NCBI RefSeq assembly: GCF_007858255.1
Contig: NZ_VFEU01000006.1
Span: forward strand, 248,001-312,000
Origin: Pseudomonas rhodesiae
GTDB taxonomy: Bacteria > Pseudomonadota > Gammaproteobacteria > Pseudomonadales > Pseudomonadaceae
Length of the DNA stretch: 64,000 nucleotides
Direction of reading: 5' to 3'
Made by a program: the position numbers and the translations under genes. Below the pieces are notes generated by a model. It was not told where the DNA came from. It did not search any database and saw only the letters and a list, made by a program, of their open reading frames with translations. The stretch's first letter is position 1. Each line of letters starts with the position of its first letter. Below are positions 1 through 8,091 of this stretch, in pieces.

Positions 1-1
1 C

Positions 2-385
2 GACACCGATGTGGATGAACTCAAGCCTACCTACCTGAAAATCCAGATCCAGCCGAATGAAGGCATGTGGTTCGACCTGTTGGCGAAAAAGCCTGGGCCG
101 ACCCTGGATATGGCCAATATCCAACTGGGTTTCGCCTACAAGGACTTTTTCGAGATGCAACCGTCGACGGGGTACGAAACCCTGATCTACGACTGCATGA
201 CCGGCGACCAGACCTTGTTTCAGCGCGCCGACAACATCGAGAACGGCTGGCGCGCGGTGCAGCCATTCCTCGATGCGTGGAAGGAAGATGATGGCATCCA
301 GACTTACAAGGCAGGTGAAGATGGTCCGGCGGCGGCTGACACGCTGCTGGCCCGGGATGGTCGTACCTGGCACACACTCGGATGA
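2..385 (+). CDS. zwf: Glucose-6-phosphate 1-dehydrogenase, C-terminal part (5' end outside window)
   Basis: The frame is open at the left edge and ends at TGA 383-385, giving about 127 C-terminal residues. They match the end of G6PD: an IQIQPNEG strand, the AKKPGP segment, then a TGYETLIYDCMTGDQTLF stretch and a W-x-x-VQPFLDAW helix. The enzyme oxidises glucose-6-phosphate to 6-phosphogluconolactone in the cytoplasm, at the entry to the Entner-Doudoroff and pentose phosphate routes. The downstream neighbour is a HAD phosphatase overlapping by 4 nt, not pgl-eda, so this may be a second zwf copy rather than the hexR-linked one. That last point is inference. Confidence 0.9.
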   Translation, partial: DTDVDELKPTYLKIQIQPNEGMWFDLLAKKPGPTLDMANIQLGFAYKDFFEMQPSTGYETLIYDCMTGDQTLFQRADNIENGWRAVQPFLDAWKEDDGIQTYKAGEDGPAAADTLLARDGRTWHTLG

Positions 386-1215
386 GTGATGCCGCGATCC
401 ACCCCGTCCGTTTTATCCTCAGCGACGTGGATGGCACGTTGCTGCATCCCGACCACAGCCTCAGCCAGCGCACGGCGGACGCGGTTCGTGCCTTGCGTGA
501 CGCCGGTGTGCTGTTCAGCCTGGCCAGCGGGCGACCGCCCAAGGCCATGTTGCACCTGATTGAAACGTTCGGTATCGATGTTCCGGTGGCGGGCTTCAAT
601 GGCGGCACGTTGATCCATCCGGACGGCAGGGTTTTGATAGCTCATCACCTACCTGCTGAAGCCGCGCTGATCGCCTTGGCGCTGTTTTCGGCCGAGCCGG
701 AGGTGGAAGTCTGGATGTTTGCCGATGGCGATTGGCTGCGCCGTGGTTCGCCCGGCCCGATGGAACCGCGGGAAACCGCTGGGCTGGGTTATGGGCCGCA
801 GGTGGTGGAGAGTTTTGAGCCCTATCTGGATCGGGTCGACAAGATTGTCGCTGCCAGCCTTAACACGCAACTGCTGGTGGAACTGGAGGCGCGTTTGCAC
901 CCCAAGGTGGAAGGGCTGGCGCAGGTTTCGCGGTCGCAGCCGGTTTATCTGGATGTGACGGCCATGCTGGCCAATAAAGGCGAGGCGTTAAAAACGTTGG
1001 CCGAGCATCTGGGCGTGGCGCTTGAGCACACTGCGGCCATCGGTGATGGCGGCAATGACCCGGCGATGTTTGAGGTGGCCGGGCTGGCGATTGCCATGGG
1101 CCAGGCGGAAGAAACCGTCAAACGTCGCGCCAATGTGGTTACGGGCACTAATATTGAAGACGGTGCCGCAGAAGCTTTCGAGCGGTTTATTCTGCCGTCA
1201 CACGCAATACGCTAA
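382..1215 (+). CDS. Cof-type HAD-IIB family phosphatase
   Basis: The 277-residue protein has the HAD motifs in order: DVDGT at residues 15-19 (nucleophile D15, acid D17), SGRPP near 49-53, and GDGGND at 221-226 for metal binding. The long cap between motifs II and III is typical of the Cof/IIB subfamily, which dephosphorylates sugar phosphates and similar small metabolites in the cytoplasm. Its ATG overlaps the TGA of the preceding zwf gene (ATGA at 382-385), so the two are almost certainly co-translated. A role in trimming sugar phosphates in the same pathway is plausible. The actual substrate cannot be read from the sequence. Confidence 0.9.
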   Translation: MSDAAIHPVRFILSDVDGTLLHPDHSLSQRTADAVRALRDAGVLFSLASGRPPKAMLHLIETFGIDVPVAGFNGGTLIHPDGRVLIAHHLPAEAALIALALFSAEPEVEVWMFADGDWLRRGSPGPMEPRETAGLGYGPQVVESFEPYLDRVDKIVAASLNTQLLVELEARLHPKVEGLAQVSRSQPVYLDVTAMLANKGEALKTLAEHLGVALEHTAAIGDGGNDPAMFEVAGLAIAMGQAEETVKRRANVVTGTNIEDGAAEAFERFILPSHAIR

Positions 1216-1218
1216 GTT

Positions 1219-1270
1219 CGACGGCACAACTTACGATCACGGTTTGTACGGATCGAAAGTTGTGCCGTCG
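1219..1270. terminator. Long inverted repeat between convergent genes
   Basis: The arms are 1219-1238 and 1251-1270: 20 bp with one mismatch around a 12-nt loop. The outer 14 bp, CGACGGCACAACTT, pair perfectly. The repeat begins 3 nt after the TAA of the HAD gene and ends 6 nt before the stop of the convergent small gene. Position suggests a shared bidirectional terminator, but no T-run follows on either strand and the stem is unusually long. Confidence 0.55.
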
Positions 1271-1276
1271 ATTTAT

Positions 1277-1537
1277 TTACTTAGGCATTGCCCAGGATTG
1301 CAACTTATAGCCGCTTTTATCCAGTTCGGCACGCGCTTGCAACAGCAGGTTTTCCAATTGCGCGGGATCTGTGTAGGCACTCGACGAGAGTTGCTTGCGG
1401 CCGATGCGGTTGTTGGTGCGGTCGACGACGCTGAGGCTGAGGGCGCCATTGCCATCGTGCCAGGCCACGCACTGAAAGGGCTGGAAGGCACGGTCTGCGA
1501 TCAAAAGAGCTTCGTTGATGCGGAGCGGGGCGTTCAT
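1277..1537 (-). CDS. Small conserved-looking hypothetical protein
   Basis: The product has 86 residues, no signal peptide and no membrane segment. The start ATG at 1535-1537 follows a GAGAGAGAC purine stretch. The sequence alternates short strands (FQCVAWHDGNGALSLSV) with a helical second half (AQLENLLLQARAELDKSGY), so it looks like a small soluble alpha/beta protein. I do not recognise a family. It is convergent with the HAD gene and is followed upstream by a 344-bp spacer, so it has its own promoter. Confidence 0.6.
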   Translation of the reverse strand: MNAPLRINEALLIADRAFQPFQCVAWHDGNGALSLSVVDRTNNRIGRKQLSSSAYTDPAQLENLLLQARAELDKSGYKLQSWAMPK

Positions 1538-1881
1538 TGGGGTCTCTCTCTAAATGCCCAATCAAATGAGTGCCGTCGGTTGGGCGAGCCAGGCGGCGAG
1601 TTACTTGTACTGATGCGCGATGGCGGGGTGCGGGTCACATGTTAGAGCAACAAATTTCAACTTTCCGTGATTGAGGTCATGTAAGCGCCTGTTTTGAAAG
1701 CTGATTGAAAGTTTCAACGGTCGGCAACTTTTTAATCGCTGAAGCAAGAAGATGGCTTTTTGCCCCGACTTATAGCGAAACGGTACAAGGCGCGCGTCAA
1801 TATCTTGCTAGGGTTAGCACCAGTCGTTACAACTGGTTGTTTCTAAATAACTTTAACGATTTTTGACGCCAAGGATCAGTC
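1538..1881. other. Intergenic region between divergent genes
   Basis: This 344-bp stretch has no convincing ORF and is AT-richer than its surroundings. It must hold promoters for the small minus-strand gene and for the sigma-54 activator gene. A short palindrome, TTGAAA-G-TTTCAA, lies at 1705-1717. No clear -24/-12 or -35/-10 pair stands out. Confidence 0.5.
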
Positions 1882-3204
1882 ATGGGTGTGCCTCTCGTCC
1901 AACGCCGTTTGCTTGTGGTCGATCCGTGCGATGACTGCCATGGGCTGTTGCCCGGGCTGCGTACGGCGGGGTGGGAAGTGGACAGCTGTGCGCTGGAGGA
2001 CGTGGGGGATCGCTCCTGCGATGTCGGCCTGCTGCGCTTGCAGCCCGAACACCTGAAGAGGCCCGAAGCGGTCAAGGAGCTGATCGGTCGCAGCGGCACT
2101 GAATGGATTGCCGTGCTCAGCCAGGATGTACTGCGCTTGCAGAATGTCGGCGACTTCGTTTGCGAGTGGTTTTTCGACTTCCATACGTTGCCGTTCGACG
2201 TCTCGCGGGTGCAGGTCACTCTGGGACGCGCATTCGGCATGGCGCGCTTACGCGGTAAAGGCCACACACCGGTGGATGAGGGGCACGAACTGCTGGGCGA
2301 CAGCCGGCCCATTCGTGAACTGCGCAAGCTCTTATCCAAGCTGGCGCCCACGGAGTCCCCCGTCTTGATTCGCGGTGACAGCGGCACTGGCAAGGAGCTG
2401 GTGGCCAAGACCCTGCATCGTCAGTCCCAGCGCCATGCCAAGCCTTTCGTGGCGATCAACTGCGGTGCCATCCCTGAACACCTGATCCAGTCCGAACTGT
2501 TCGGCCATGAGAAAGGTGCGTTTACCGGCGCGCACCAGCGCAAGATCGGGCGTATCGAAGCGGCGAACGGCGGCACGCTGTTTCTCGATGAAATCGGCGA
2601 CCTGCCGATGGAGCTGCAGGCCAACCTGCTGCGGTTTTTGCAGGAGAAGCACATCGAGCGCGTCGGCGGCAGCCAGCCGATCCCGGTGGATGTACGTGTG
2701 CTGGCGGCGACCCACGTCAATCTTGAAGCGGCGGTGGCCAAGGGCGCCTTCCGCGAGGATTTGTACTACCGCCTCAATGTGCTGCAGGTGGTCACCGCGC
2801 CGTTGCGCGAGCGCCATGGTGACGTGGCGATGTTGGCCAACCACTTTGCGCGTTTCTACAGCCAGGAAACCGGACGCCGCCCGCGCAGTTTCAGCGAAGA
2901 CGCGCTGGCGGCCATGGCGCAGCATCCGTGGCCCGGCAATGTGCGCGAGTTGGCCAACCGCGTGCGCCGTGGCCTGGTGCTCGCCGAAGGGCGGCAGATC
3001 GAAGCCGTTGATCTGGGATTGCAGAGCGAGCAGGCAATCGCGCCACCCTTGGCTACACTCGAAGACTACAAGCACCGCGCCGAACGTCAGGCGCTGTGCG
3101 ATGTGCTCAACCGTCATAGCGACAACTTGAGTGTCGCTGCCCGTGTGCTCGGCGTGTCCCGGCCTACGTTCTATCGGTTGCTGCACAAACACCAGATCCG
3201 CTAG
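1882..3204 (+). CDS. Sigma-54-dependent transcriptional activator with VpsR-like N-terminal domain
   Basis: This 440-residue enhancer-binding protein has an N-terminal receiver-like domain (about 1-125) without a convincing phospho-acceptor pocket, resembling the VpsR/FleQ-type fold. The AAA+ domain has Walker A GDSGTGKE at 165-172, the sigma-54 contact loop GAFTGA at 212-217 and Walker B GTLFLDE near 231-237. A Fis-type helix-turn-helix (AARVLGVSRPTFYRLL) lies at the C-terminus. An AAGGA ribosome site precedes the ATG. The gene is convergent with fapF and shares its terminator. The fap operon has a clear -24/-12 promoter, so this protein is the obvious candidate activator, possibly responding to c-di-GMP as VpsR/FleQ relatives do. 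That link is inference. Confidence 0.9.
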   Translation: MGVPLVQRRLLVVDPCDDCHGLLPGLRTAGWEVDSCALEDVGDRSCDVGLLRLQPEHLKRPEAVKELIGRSGTEWIAVLSQDVLRLQNVGDFVCEWFFDFHTLPFDVSRVQVTLGRAFGMARLRGKGHTPVDEGHELLGDSRPIRELRKLLSKLAPTESPVLIRGDSGTGKELVAKTLHRQSQRHAKPFVAINCGAIPEHLIQSELFGHEKGAFTGAHQRKIGRIEAANGGTLFLDEIGDLPMELQANLLRFLQEKHIERVGGSQPIPVDVRVLAATHVNLEAAVAKGAFREDLYYRLNVLQVVTAPLRERHGDVAMLANHFARFYSQETGRRPRSFSEDALAAMAQHPWPGNVRELANRVRRGLVLAEGRQIEAVDLGLQSEQAIAPPLATLEDYKHRAERQALCDVLNRHSDNLSVAARVLGVSRPTFYRLLHKHQIR

Positions 3205-3217
3205 GGCGGGTAAACCG

Positions 3218-3255
3218 AAAAGCCCCGCAACGACCCTTATCGTTGCGGGGCTTTT
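3218..3255. terminator. Bidirectional rho-independent terminator
   Basis: A perfect 15-bp stem, AAAAGCCCCGCAACG at 3218-3232 and its complement at 3241-3255, encloses an 8-nt loop. The A/T ends give a U-tract in both directions. It serves the convergent activator gene and fapF. Confidence 0.95.
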
Positions 3256-3269
3256 CCTTGTGCGTCTGG

Positions 3270-4568
3270 TTAGAAGTAGTACGGGAATTTCAGGCTGAAG
3301 GTGAAGTCCGGCGCGTCGTCGGTCATACCGATCGCCAGGTTCGGTACGATCGTCAGGTTATCCGAGGCGGCAATGGTCATGCCCACGTTGAAGTAGCCGG
3401 CGTTGGCATCGCTGGAGACCACCGATTGCCAGTCCCCGCCATTGGGTTTGAGGCGGCTTTTACGCTGGACCAGGTCAGACACCGAAAACGACATACTCAT
3501 TTTCTCGTTCAGCGCGAACGCTACGCCCATGCCGACCTGGAAGCTGTCACCCAGGCTGACCTTGCCGCCGACCTTTTGGTTGACGTCGCTGCTGATGTCG
3601 TCGAACGAATCTTCGAAGTTATGGGTGTAGGACAACGAGCCAAACAGTACGGCTGGGTCGAAGGTCTTGACCAGGGAGATGCCCGGCGTGATCGACCAGA
3701 CCCCGTTGCCGGTGGGCAGGCTTTCAGGTACGAACAAGTTGTCGTTGCCGGGTGCGTTGATGAGCTTGATGCCGAACGGTTCCTTGCCCGTCGGCGCCTT
3801 GACCCGCACCGACACCACGGCATCCGGCAAGGTGGGGGTCTCGTCGAGGAACTTGTAGGCCACACCGAAGTTGACGTCGCCGATGGTCGGGTCGCGGGTT
3901 ACCGATGCTTCCGATGTTGCCGTGCCGTTGTTGCCTGCACCGGCCGATTGGTACGTCGATTCGCGGTACACCACCGGCACGTTGACGTCGAACTGCCAGC
4001 GGTTGTCGAGGTTGTAGCGGCCGGTCAGGTCCAGGGTCCAGTTGTCCGACTTGATGCGGTCGAGGTTGATATTGCCGAGGAAAATCGAGTCCAGGGCCAG
4101 GAACCCATTGAGGGTCAGTTGGCGCGCGTCGTAGCGAGCGTAGGTCACGCCGGTTTCGAAGCTGAACTTGCCATTGCCGAAGAAGCCACTGGCTTCGTTA
4201 TAAAGGTTGCTGACACTTTGCGCAGGCGCCGAGTCGTCCTTGAGGGACTGCCCATAGGAACTGCCGCCGCCCGCGCCACCGGAGGCCGCAGCGGCGCCGG
4301 TGCCGGCCACGGTGGTGCTGCCTTTCTGGAAGTCGGCGGGGGATTTGGCTAAGCGTTTGGGCGCCGGCGTCGCCGGTTGATCTTCGACCTGACGCACTCG
4401 CTGTTCCAGCACCGCCAAGGCCTTTTGCTGCACTTCGTAACGTTGCTTGAGTTCCAGGAGTTCTTGCTTGAGTGTTTCGATATCGGCATCTGGCGCGGCA
4501 TACAACACGGATGCGGGCAAGAGCGTACTTAAACAGACCACCGCACGAAGCGATAACGATCGATGCAT
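3270..4568 (-). CDS. fapF: FapF, outer-membrane pore of the amyloid secretion system
   Basis: The 432-residue protein has a signal peptide (1-24, ending LYAA), a coiled coil at about 29-63 ([15 protein letters not shown]...[11 protein letters not shown]), a flexible Ala/Gly/Ser linker to about 115, and a beta-barrel of alternating strands ending in an aromatic YYF. This is the known architecture of FapF, the trimeric outer-membrane channel that exports Fap amyloid subunits, where the coiled coil gates the pore. It is the last gene of the operon, 49 nt after fapE, and ends at the bidirectional terminator shared with the sigma-54 activator. Confidence 0.95.
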   Translation of the reverse strand: MHRSLSLRAVVCLSTLLPASVLYAAPDADIETLKQELLELKQRYEVQQKALAVLEQRVRQVEDQPATPAPKRLAKSPADFQKGSTTVAGTGAAAASGGAGGGSSYGQSLKDDSAPAQSVSNLYNEASGFFGNGKFSFETGVTYARYDARQLTLNGFLALDSIFLGNINLDRIKSDNWTLDLTGRYNLDNRWQFDVNVPVVYRESTYQSAGAGNNGTATSEASVTRDPTIGDVNFGVAYKFLDETPTLPDAVVSVRVKAPTGKEPFGIKLINAPGNDNLFVPESLPTGNGVWSITPGISLVKTFDPAVLFGSLSYTHNFEDSFDDISSDVNQKVGGKVSLGDSFQVGMGVAFALNEKMSMSFSVSDLVQRKSRLKPNGGDWQSVVSSDANAGYFNVGMTIAASDNLTIVPNLAIGMTDDAPDFTFSLKFPYYF

Positions 4569-4617
4569 GAAATAAGCCGTCCTTTTTTAATGCGTAAGTG
4601 TCGAGGGTCAGCGTAGT

Positions 4618-5364
4618 TCAATAACCGAGCGTACGTAGGCCTTTGAGTTGGTCCAGGTTGCAATTCAACGCCGGGTTGTTCAGCCCGTTATTGCCCATCA
4701 CGACGTTAAGTTGAGTGATGTTGTTGACGAAGTTGGTATTGCCGGTCAAGACAGTGCCTTGCAGCACCGTGCCACCGCCAATCTGCTGCAGGCTGTTGCC
4801 TTGGTTATGGTTGGCCTGGATCGCCATTTGCAGGCCGCCGTTGTTGGCCGACACGCTCACTTTGCCGGCCGCGCTGTCACCGGTCACGGTGCCGCCGGCC
4901 ACCAGCACTTGCCCCGATTGCGCGAGATTGGCCGGCGCCAGGCCGTCCTGACTCACAGTGATGCCGACATTGTTGTACGCGGTGTTGCCGTCGCCGGCCG
5001 CGCGCACGCTTTGCGTCACACCCTGGCCGCTGCCCAGACCGGCGCCGCCGACGACATTGCCGGTACCGGTGCTCTGGCCGGTGACGCTGCCTGCCGAGCC
5101 GGTGGTCTGCACATAAAATTGCGGGGTGATCGTGGTTTTATCGACCTGCATGCTGGCTTTGCCGGTGATGCTGTCGCCCATGGCATTGGTCCAGGTGCTG
5201 CTCATCACGATACCGAAGCTGATGATGCGCCCCGGCATTACATAACGACCGCGCAGGTCGGCCATTTCCGAGTCTCTCAATTCGATCGGTTTGAAACCCG
5301 ATGAAGCATAAGCGGGCATTGCGGCTGCCAGACACAAAACCGTCAGCCAACGGGAAGTGTTCAT
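4618..5364 (-). CDS. fapE: FapE, minor component of the functional amyloid fibre
   Basis: I place the start at ATG 5364, preceded by AGGAGCAGAAG, rather than six codons further upstream, giving 248 residues. The signal peptide runs to about residue 20 (MPAYAS). The body is rich in Gly, Asn, Gln, Thr and Val (for example GNTAYNNVGITVSQDG and NHNQGNSLQQIGGGTV). It ends with a CNLDQLKGLRTLGY segment containing a single Cys. Composition and position match FapE, a secreted protein found with FapB and FapC in fibres. It lies between fapD and fapF. Confidence 0.93.
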   Translation of the reverse strand: MNTSRWLTVLCLAAAMPAYASSGFKPIELRDSEMADLRGRYVMPGRIISFGIVMSSTWTNAMGDSITGKASMQVDKTTITPQFYVQTTGSAGSVTGQSTGTGNVVGGAGLGSGQGVTQSVRAAGDGNTAYNNVGITVSQDGLAPANLAQSGQVLVAGGTVTGDSAAGKVSVSANNGGLQMAIQANHNQGNSLQQIGGGTVLQGTVLTGNTNFVNNITQLNVVMGNNGLNNPALNCNLDQLKGLRTLGY

Positions 5365-5406
5365 CTTCTGCTCCTGGAGCATCCTGGCCCCTTATGGCGC
5401 TTCTTA

Positions 5407-6087
5407 TTAAAAGAAGTCGCTCTGGATAAAACCGAAATCCATCAATTCGGCGTCGCCCACGGGCCTGAACTCATTCAACTGGTTCTTGGCGGTCAGGGGC
5501 GTAGGAGGGGCGAGCAAGGCGTTGGTCTTGTCGTAACCCTCACCCAATACGGCGAATACGATGCCATTCCAGCCTTTGACAAAGTCGTCGCGGGTGTAGC
5601 GCTTATGGCCCAGCACCGGGTCGCCGATGTAGACCCAGTCTTTGTCGGCACGCTGCATCACCACGAAGTGCTTGTAACCACGGATTTCCAGCAGCACCAC
5701 GACCGGGATCTTCACGGTCAGCAGGGATTCCGGCGAGATCTTGTAGCCCCGCGCCCGCATGCCGATGCTTTCCAGGTAGCGCTTCATGTCCAGCATGGAA
5801 AAGCCCTGGGTGCGCACCAGGTCCTGATCGGCGTTGATCAGCATGCCTTTGATCACATGGTCTTCGTCGACGTCCAGCCAATAGCCCTGACGCAGGATGG
5901 TGGCGAGGGCGGCGGCGCCGCAGCTGAAATCGGTTTTCTGTTCCACCAGGTTGGCGAACCGGCGCTCGCGGATACTCTCGACCTTCTTGTAGATCACTGC
6001 ACCGCCAGGCATGGCGGAGACCGCCATGGTGCCTGCCCAGGTCGGGCCGGTGAGGAGCATCAGCAGGGTGAGGGTCGCGAGGCGCAT
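5407..6087 (-). CDS. fapD: FapD, C39-like cysteine protease of the amyloid system
   Basis: This 226-residue protein (starting at ATG 6087) has a signal peptide followed by a C39 peptidase fold: Cys in DFSCGAAALATIL, His in GYKHFVVM and Asp in IGDPVLGHKRY. FapD is thought to process or help secrete Fap proteins. A longer reading frame reaches a TTG at 6135, but that TTG lies inside the hairpin after fapC and lacks a ribosome site, so I reject it. The Shine-Dalgarno in front of ATG 6087 is also weak, which fits low expression relative to fapC. Confidence 0.93.
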   Translation of the reverse strand: MRLATLTLLMLLTGPTWAGTMAVSAMPGGAVIYKKVESIRERRFANLVEQKTDFSCGAAALATILRQGYWLDVDEDHVIKGMLINADQDLVRTQGFSMLDMKRYLESIGMRARGYKISPESLLTVKIPVVVLLEIRGYKHFVVMQRADKDWVYIGDPVLGHKRYTRDDFVKGWNGIVFAVLGEGYDKTNALLAPPTPLTAKNQLNEFRPVGDAELMDFGFIQSDFF

Positions 6088-6120
6088 GATCGAAGGCCGG
6101 GTGGACACTGGAATAGGAAA

Positions 6121-6140
6121 GGGCCTTGTTGCCAAGGCCC
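6121..6140 (-). terminator. Hairpin after fapC, probable intra-operon attenuating terminator
   Basis: On the minus strand GGGCCTTG, a GCAA loop and CAAGGCCC form a perfect 8-bp stem capped by a tetraloop, followed by TTTCCTATTCC. It lies 8 nt after the fapC stop codon (6148-6150). The short U-stretch suggests partial termination or protection of the fapC 3' end, giving more fapABC than fapDEF mRNA. Confidence 0.7.
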
Positions 6141-6147
6141 CGTTGGA

Positions 6148-6897
6148 TCAGAAGCGCACGCCGCTGGCGCAGGTGGTGCAACCTTGGCTGATTGACAGGG
6201 CGTTGCCGGCCATGTTGCCCTGACCTGCTTGCAGGGTATTGCCTACGTTGCCGGAGTTGCCGTTGAGCGAGCTGTCCAGGCTGGCGTTGTTGGACACGTA
6301 CTGAGGCTTGCCGCCATAGCCATGACCATAGCCGTGGCTGGTTGCGGCGGTGCTGAGGTAGCTGTTGCCAAGGGAGTTTTGCACGGTGCTGGCGGTGGCT
6401 ACGATGCTCTTGCCATCGGCAGTGACGATGGCCACGCTGTTTGCAGCTTGGTTGGCCTGGCCGGCCTGACCGATACTACCCACGTTGCCGGAGTTGTTGT
6501 TAACCGAGCCGTCCAGAGACGCGTTGTTCTGGGTGCCTTTGGTGACGGAAGTGTTCAGCAAGCTGTTCTGAGTCACGTCGGTCCCACCGAATACGGTGGC
6601 AGCATCGCCGCTGGCGCTGGCGATGGCGACACTGTTCTGAGCCTGCTGAGCATCGCCGGCTTGCGCGATGTTGCCTACGTTACCGTTGTTGCGGTTGACC
6701 GAACCATCGGCGGAGGCGTTGTTTTCTGTCTTAGTGTTGTCGAACCGGTTGCCAACGCTGTTTTGTTCGCCGCTTACTGCAGCGGCAATAGTGCCGGTAG
6801 GCTGAGGCGCAGGGTGCCAGCTACCTGCTTGAGCAGCAGCAGCCATGAGCGCGGCGAGAGCGAAAACCAGAGGTTTCAGAGCCATTTGAGGTTTCAT
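6148..6897 (-). CDS. fapC: FapC, major functional amyloid subunit
   Basis: The 249-residue secreted protein has a signal peptide (to AAAAQAG near 25). It then carries three imperfect repeats, each with the pattern N-N-A-S-x-D-x-S-x-N-x-N-x-G-N-V-G-x...QAG...N: about 50-95, 100-150 and 190-240. The linker before the third repeat is rich in Gly, His and Tyr (HGYGHGYGG). The C-terminus carries the CxxC motif GCTTC typical of FapC. Linkers are short, so the protein is small for the family. The start at 6897 has a GGAGAA ribosome site. FapC polymerises outside the cell into biofilm fibres. Confidence 0.96.
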   Translation of the reverse strand: MKPQMALKPLVFALAALMAAAAQAGSWHPAPQPTGTIAAAVSGEQNSVGNRFDNTKTENNASADGSVNRNNGNVGNIAQAGDAQQAQNSVAIASASGDAATVFGGTDVTQNSLLNTSVTKGTQNNASLDGSVNNNSGNVGSIGQAGQANQAANSVAIVTADGKSIVATASTVQNSLGNSYLSTAATSHGYGHGYGGKPQYVSNNASLDSSLNGNSGNVGNTLQAGQGNMAGNALSISQGCTTCASGVRF

Positions 6898-6963
6898 GGT
6901 GTTTCTCCTTGCTTCTATTAGTTGGTTAAGTGTTGGTACGGTCTTGCGAGTACTACCAAGTCG

Positions 6964-7512
6964 TTACTTGATAGTGATGCCCAGGGTGTTAGCCATTCGG
7001 TTCCCCACCCCAGCACTCTGGTTCACCTGAATCACTCCTCGGCTGCCTGTGAAGGCCTGGTCGCTGGTAACGACCAGGCGGCTGCCAGTGGTGGGGGTGA
7101 GCCCTGAGTCGGTTAATTGCGTCGTGTTCTGTTGCAACAAGACGCTGTCGTCGATGCTTTGCGGGCCAGGGTTGAGGCTGATCCGCACGGCGTTAACAGT
7201 TTGGTTATTGGCCCCAGCGGCTTGGTTGACGCCCAACATGCCGTTGCCATTGGTAAAAGAAGCGCCCTGAATCGCGGCCTTGGCATTCAGAGACGGATCG
7301 ACCTGACCGTCGAGCCGTTGGATATTCACCGTGGTGGCCTTGCCGCCGAGCGCGATGGCACGGTTGTTGGCTTGTTGCTGCTGATTGCCTGCGGCTTGGT
7401 TGATCGAAAGGTTGCCGCGGTAGTCTTTGCCGCTGTTGTTGATCACAGCGTTGTTGTCGGCCATGGCCGAGGCACTGCCCAGCAGGGCGAGCAAGAGCAA
7501 GCTACGGTTCAT
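6964..7512 (-). CDS. fapB: FapB, minor amyloid subunit / nucleator
   Basis: The 182-residue protein has a short signal peptide (to ASAMAD near 19). Three repeats share the core G-x-[ILV]-x-[VI]-N-Q-[AS]-A-G-x-x-N, seen in LSINQAAGNQQQ, LGVNQAAGANNQ and IQVNQSAGVGNR. It matches FapB, which nucleates FapC fibres. Its ATG shares one base with the fapA stop codon (TAATG), so translation is coupled. A 66-bp gap separates it from fapC. Confidence 0.95.
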   Translation of the reverse strand: MNRSLLLLALLGSASAMADNNAVINNSGKDYRGNLSINQAAGNQQQQANNRAIALGGKATTVNIQRLDGQVDPSLNAKAAIQGASFTNGNGMLGVNQAAGANNQTVNAVRISLNPGPQSIDDSVLLQQNTTQLTDSGLTPTTGSRLVVTSDQAFTGSRGVIQVNQSAGVGNRMANTLGITIK

Positions 7513-7961
7513 TATTTGCCCCCCATCATGTTGCCGAGGTTATTCAGAGGGGCCATGCCGCGTTGGATCGAGTTACTGATCTGTCCACCCATGCTGCTGC
7601 CGCTGCCATGCCCGGCGGTGGCGCCGGTGCCGAGGGTCGACATGCTGTTCTGCGTGGCATGCACGCCGGTCAACGTGCTATCGATCTGGCTGGCGCGGGC
7701 GAAACTTGAACCGCTGCTGACACCGCTGATAGCCAGGTCACTGAGCTCGCCGGTGGCGCCAAGAACCTCTTGAGTGGGATTGGCATTGGCGGTGGTGGGG
7801 TAGGGGTCTTTACCGAAAGCGGCGCGACCGTACATGTGTGCCTGTACGTTGCGGCCCGTCACGATCACACCATCACCGGCAAAGGCTGGTGCACTGATGC
7901 CGAGGCTGAGTACACAGCTGGTCAGCAGTACCTTCATCGAGTGTTGTGTGAGTGTGTTCAC
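7512..7961 (-). CDS. fapA: FapA, periplasmic chaperone-like protein of the amyloid operon
   Basis: This 149-residue protein is the first gene of the fap operon. A signal peptide ends near APAFAGD (residue 30). The rest is Gly/Ser/Thr/Met-rich and probably disordered, as in FapA, which restrains premature FapC assembly. I use a GTG start at 7959-7961 because AAGGA lies 9 nt upstream. An ATG at 7969 is out of frame and makes only MPP-stop overlapping the GTG. An internal ATG (residue 9) has no ribosome site. Confidence 0.9.
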   Translation of the reverse strand: MNTLTQHSMKVLLTSCVLSLGISAPAFAGDGVIVTGRNVQAHMYGRAAFGKDPYPTTANANPTQEVLGATGELSDLAISGVSSGSSFARASQIDSTLTGVHATQNSMSTLGTGATAGHGSGSSMGGQISNSIQRGMAPLNNLGNMMGGK

Positions 7962-7980
7962 GGCGGCATGTCCTTATTCT

Positions 7981-8004
7981 CAGCACTGACCCTAAACAGT
8001 GCTG
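7981..8004 (-). promoter_or_regulatory. 5'-terminal hairpin of the fap mRNA
   Basis: CAGCACTG and CAGTGCTG form a perfect 8-bp stem with an 8-nt loop. It begins at or next to the start site predicted from the -24/-12 promoter. A hairpin at the extreme 5' end can protect mRNA from decay. It ends about 6 nt before the ribosome site of fapA. Confidence 0.6.
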
Positions 8005-8015
8005 TGAGGGATAGA

Positions 8016-8030
8016 GCAGATGCCGTGCCG
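8016..8030 (-). promoter_or_regulatory. Sigma-54 (-24/-12) promoter of the fap operon
   Basis: The minus strand reads CGGCACGGCATCTGCT. GG (8028-8029) and GC (8016-8017) are separated by exactly 10 nt, close to the consensus TGGCACG-N4-TTGCA. It predicts a start near 8004 and a 5' UTR of about 43 nt before fapA. Confidence 0.8.
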
Positions 8031-8091
8031 CTTTTTGAATTGTCTTTATATTCAATGGCTTGTGAAAAACTGGCGGCGCGTCGACGATGCC

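Noticed and set aside
1786..1799. GG-N10-GC spacing upstream of the sigma-54 activator gene
   Set aside because: Flanking bases do not match the -24/-12 consensus, and such spacing is common by chance in GC-rich DNA.
6088..6135. TTG start giving a longer FapD
   Set aside because: The TTG lies inside the hairpin after fapC, lacks a ribosome site, and the extension would bury the signal peptide.
7958..7969. ATG-CCG-CCG-TGA mini-frame overlapping the fapA GTG start
   Set aside because: AAGGA is only 1 nt from this ATG, too close for initiation; the same AAGGA is well spaced for the GTG.
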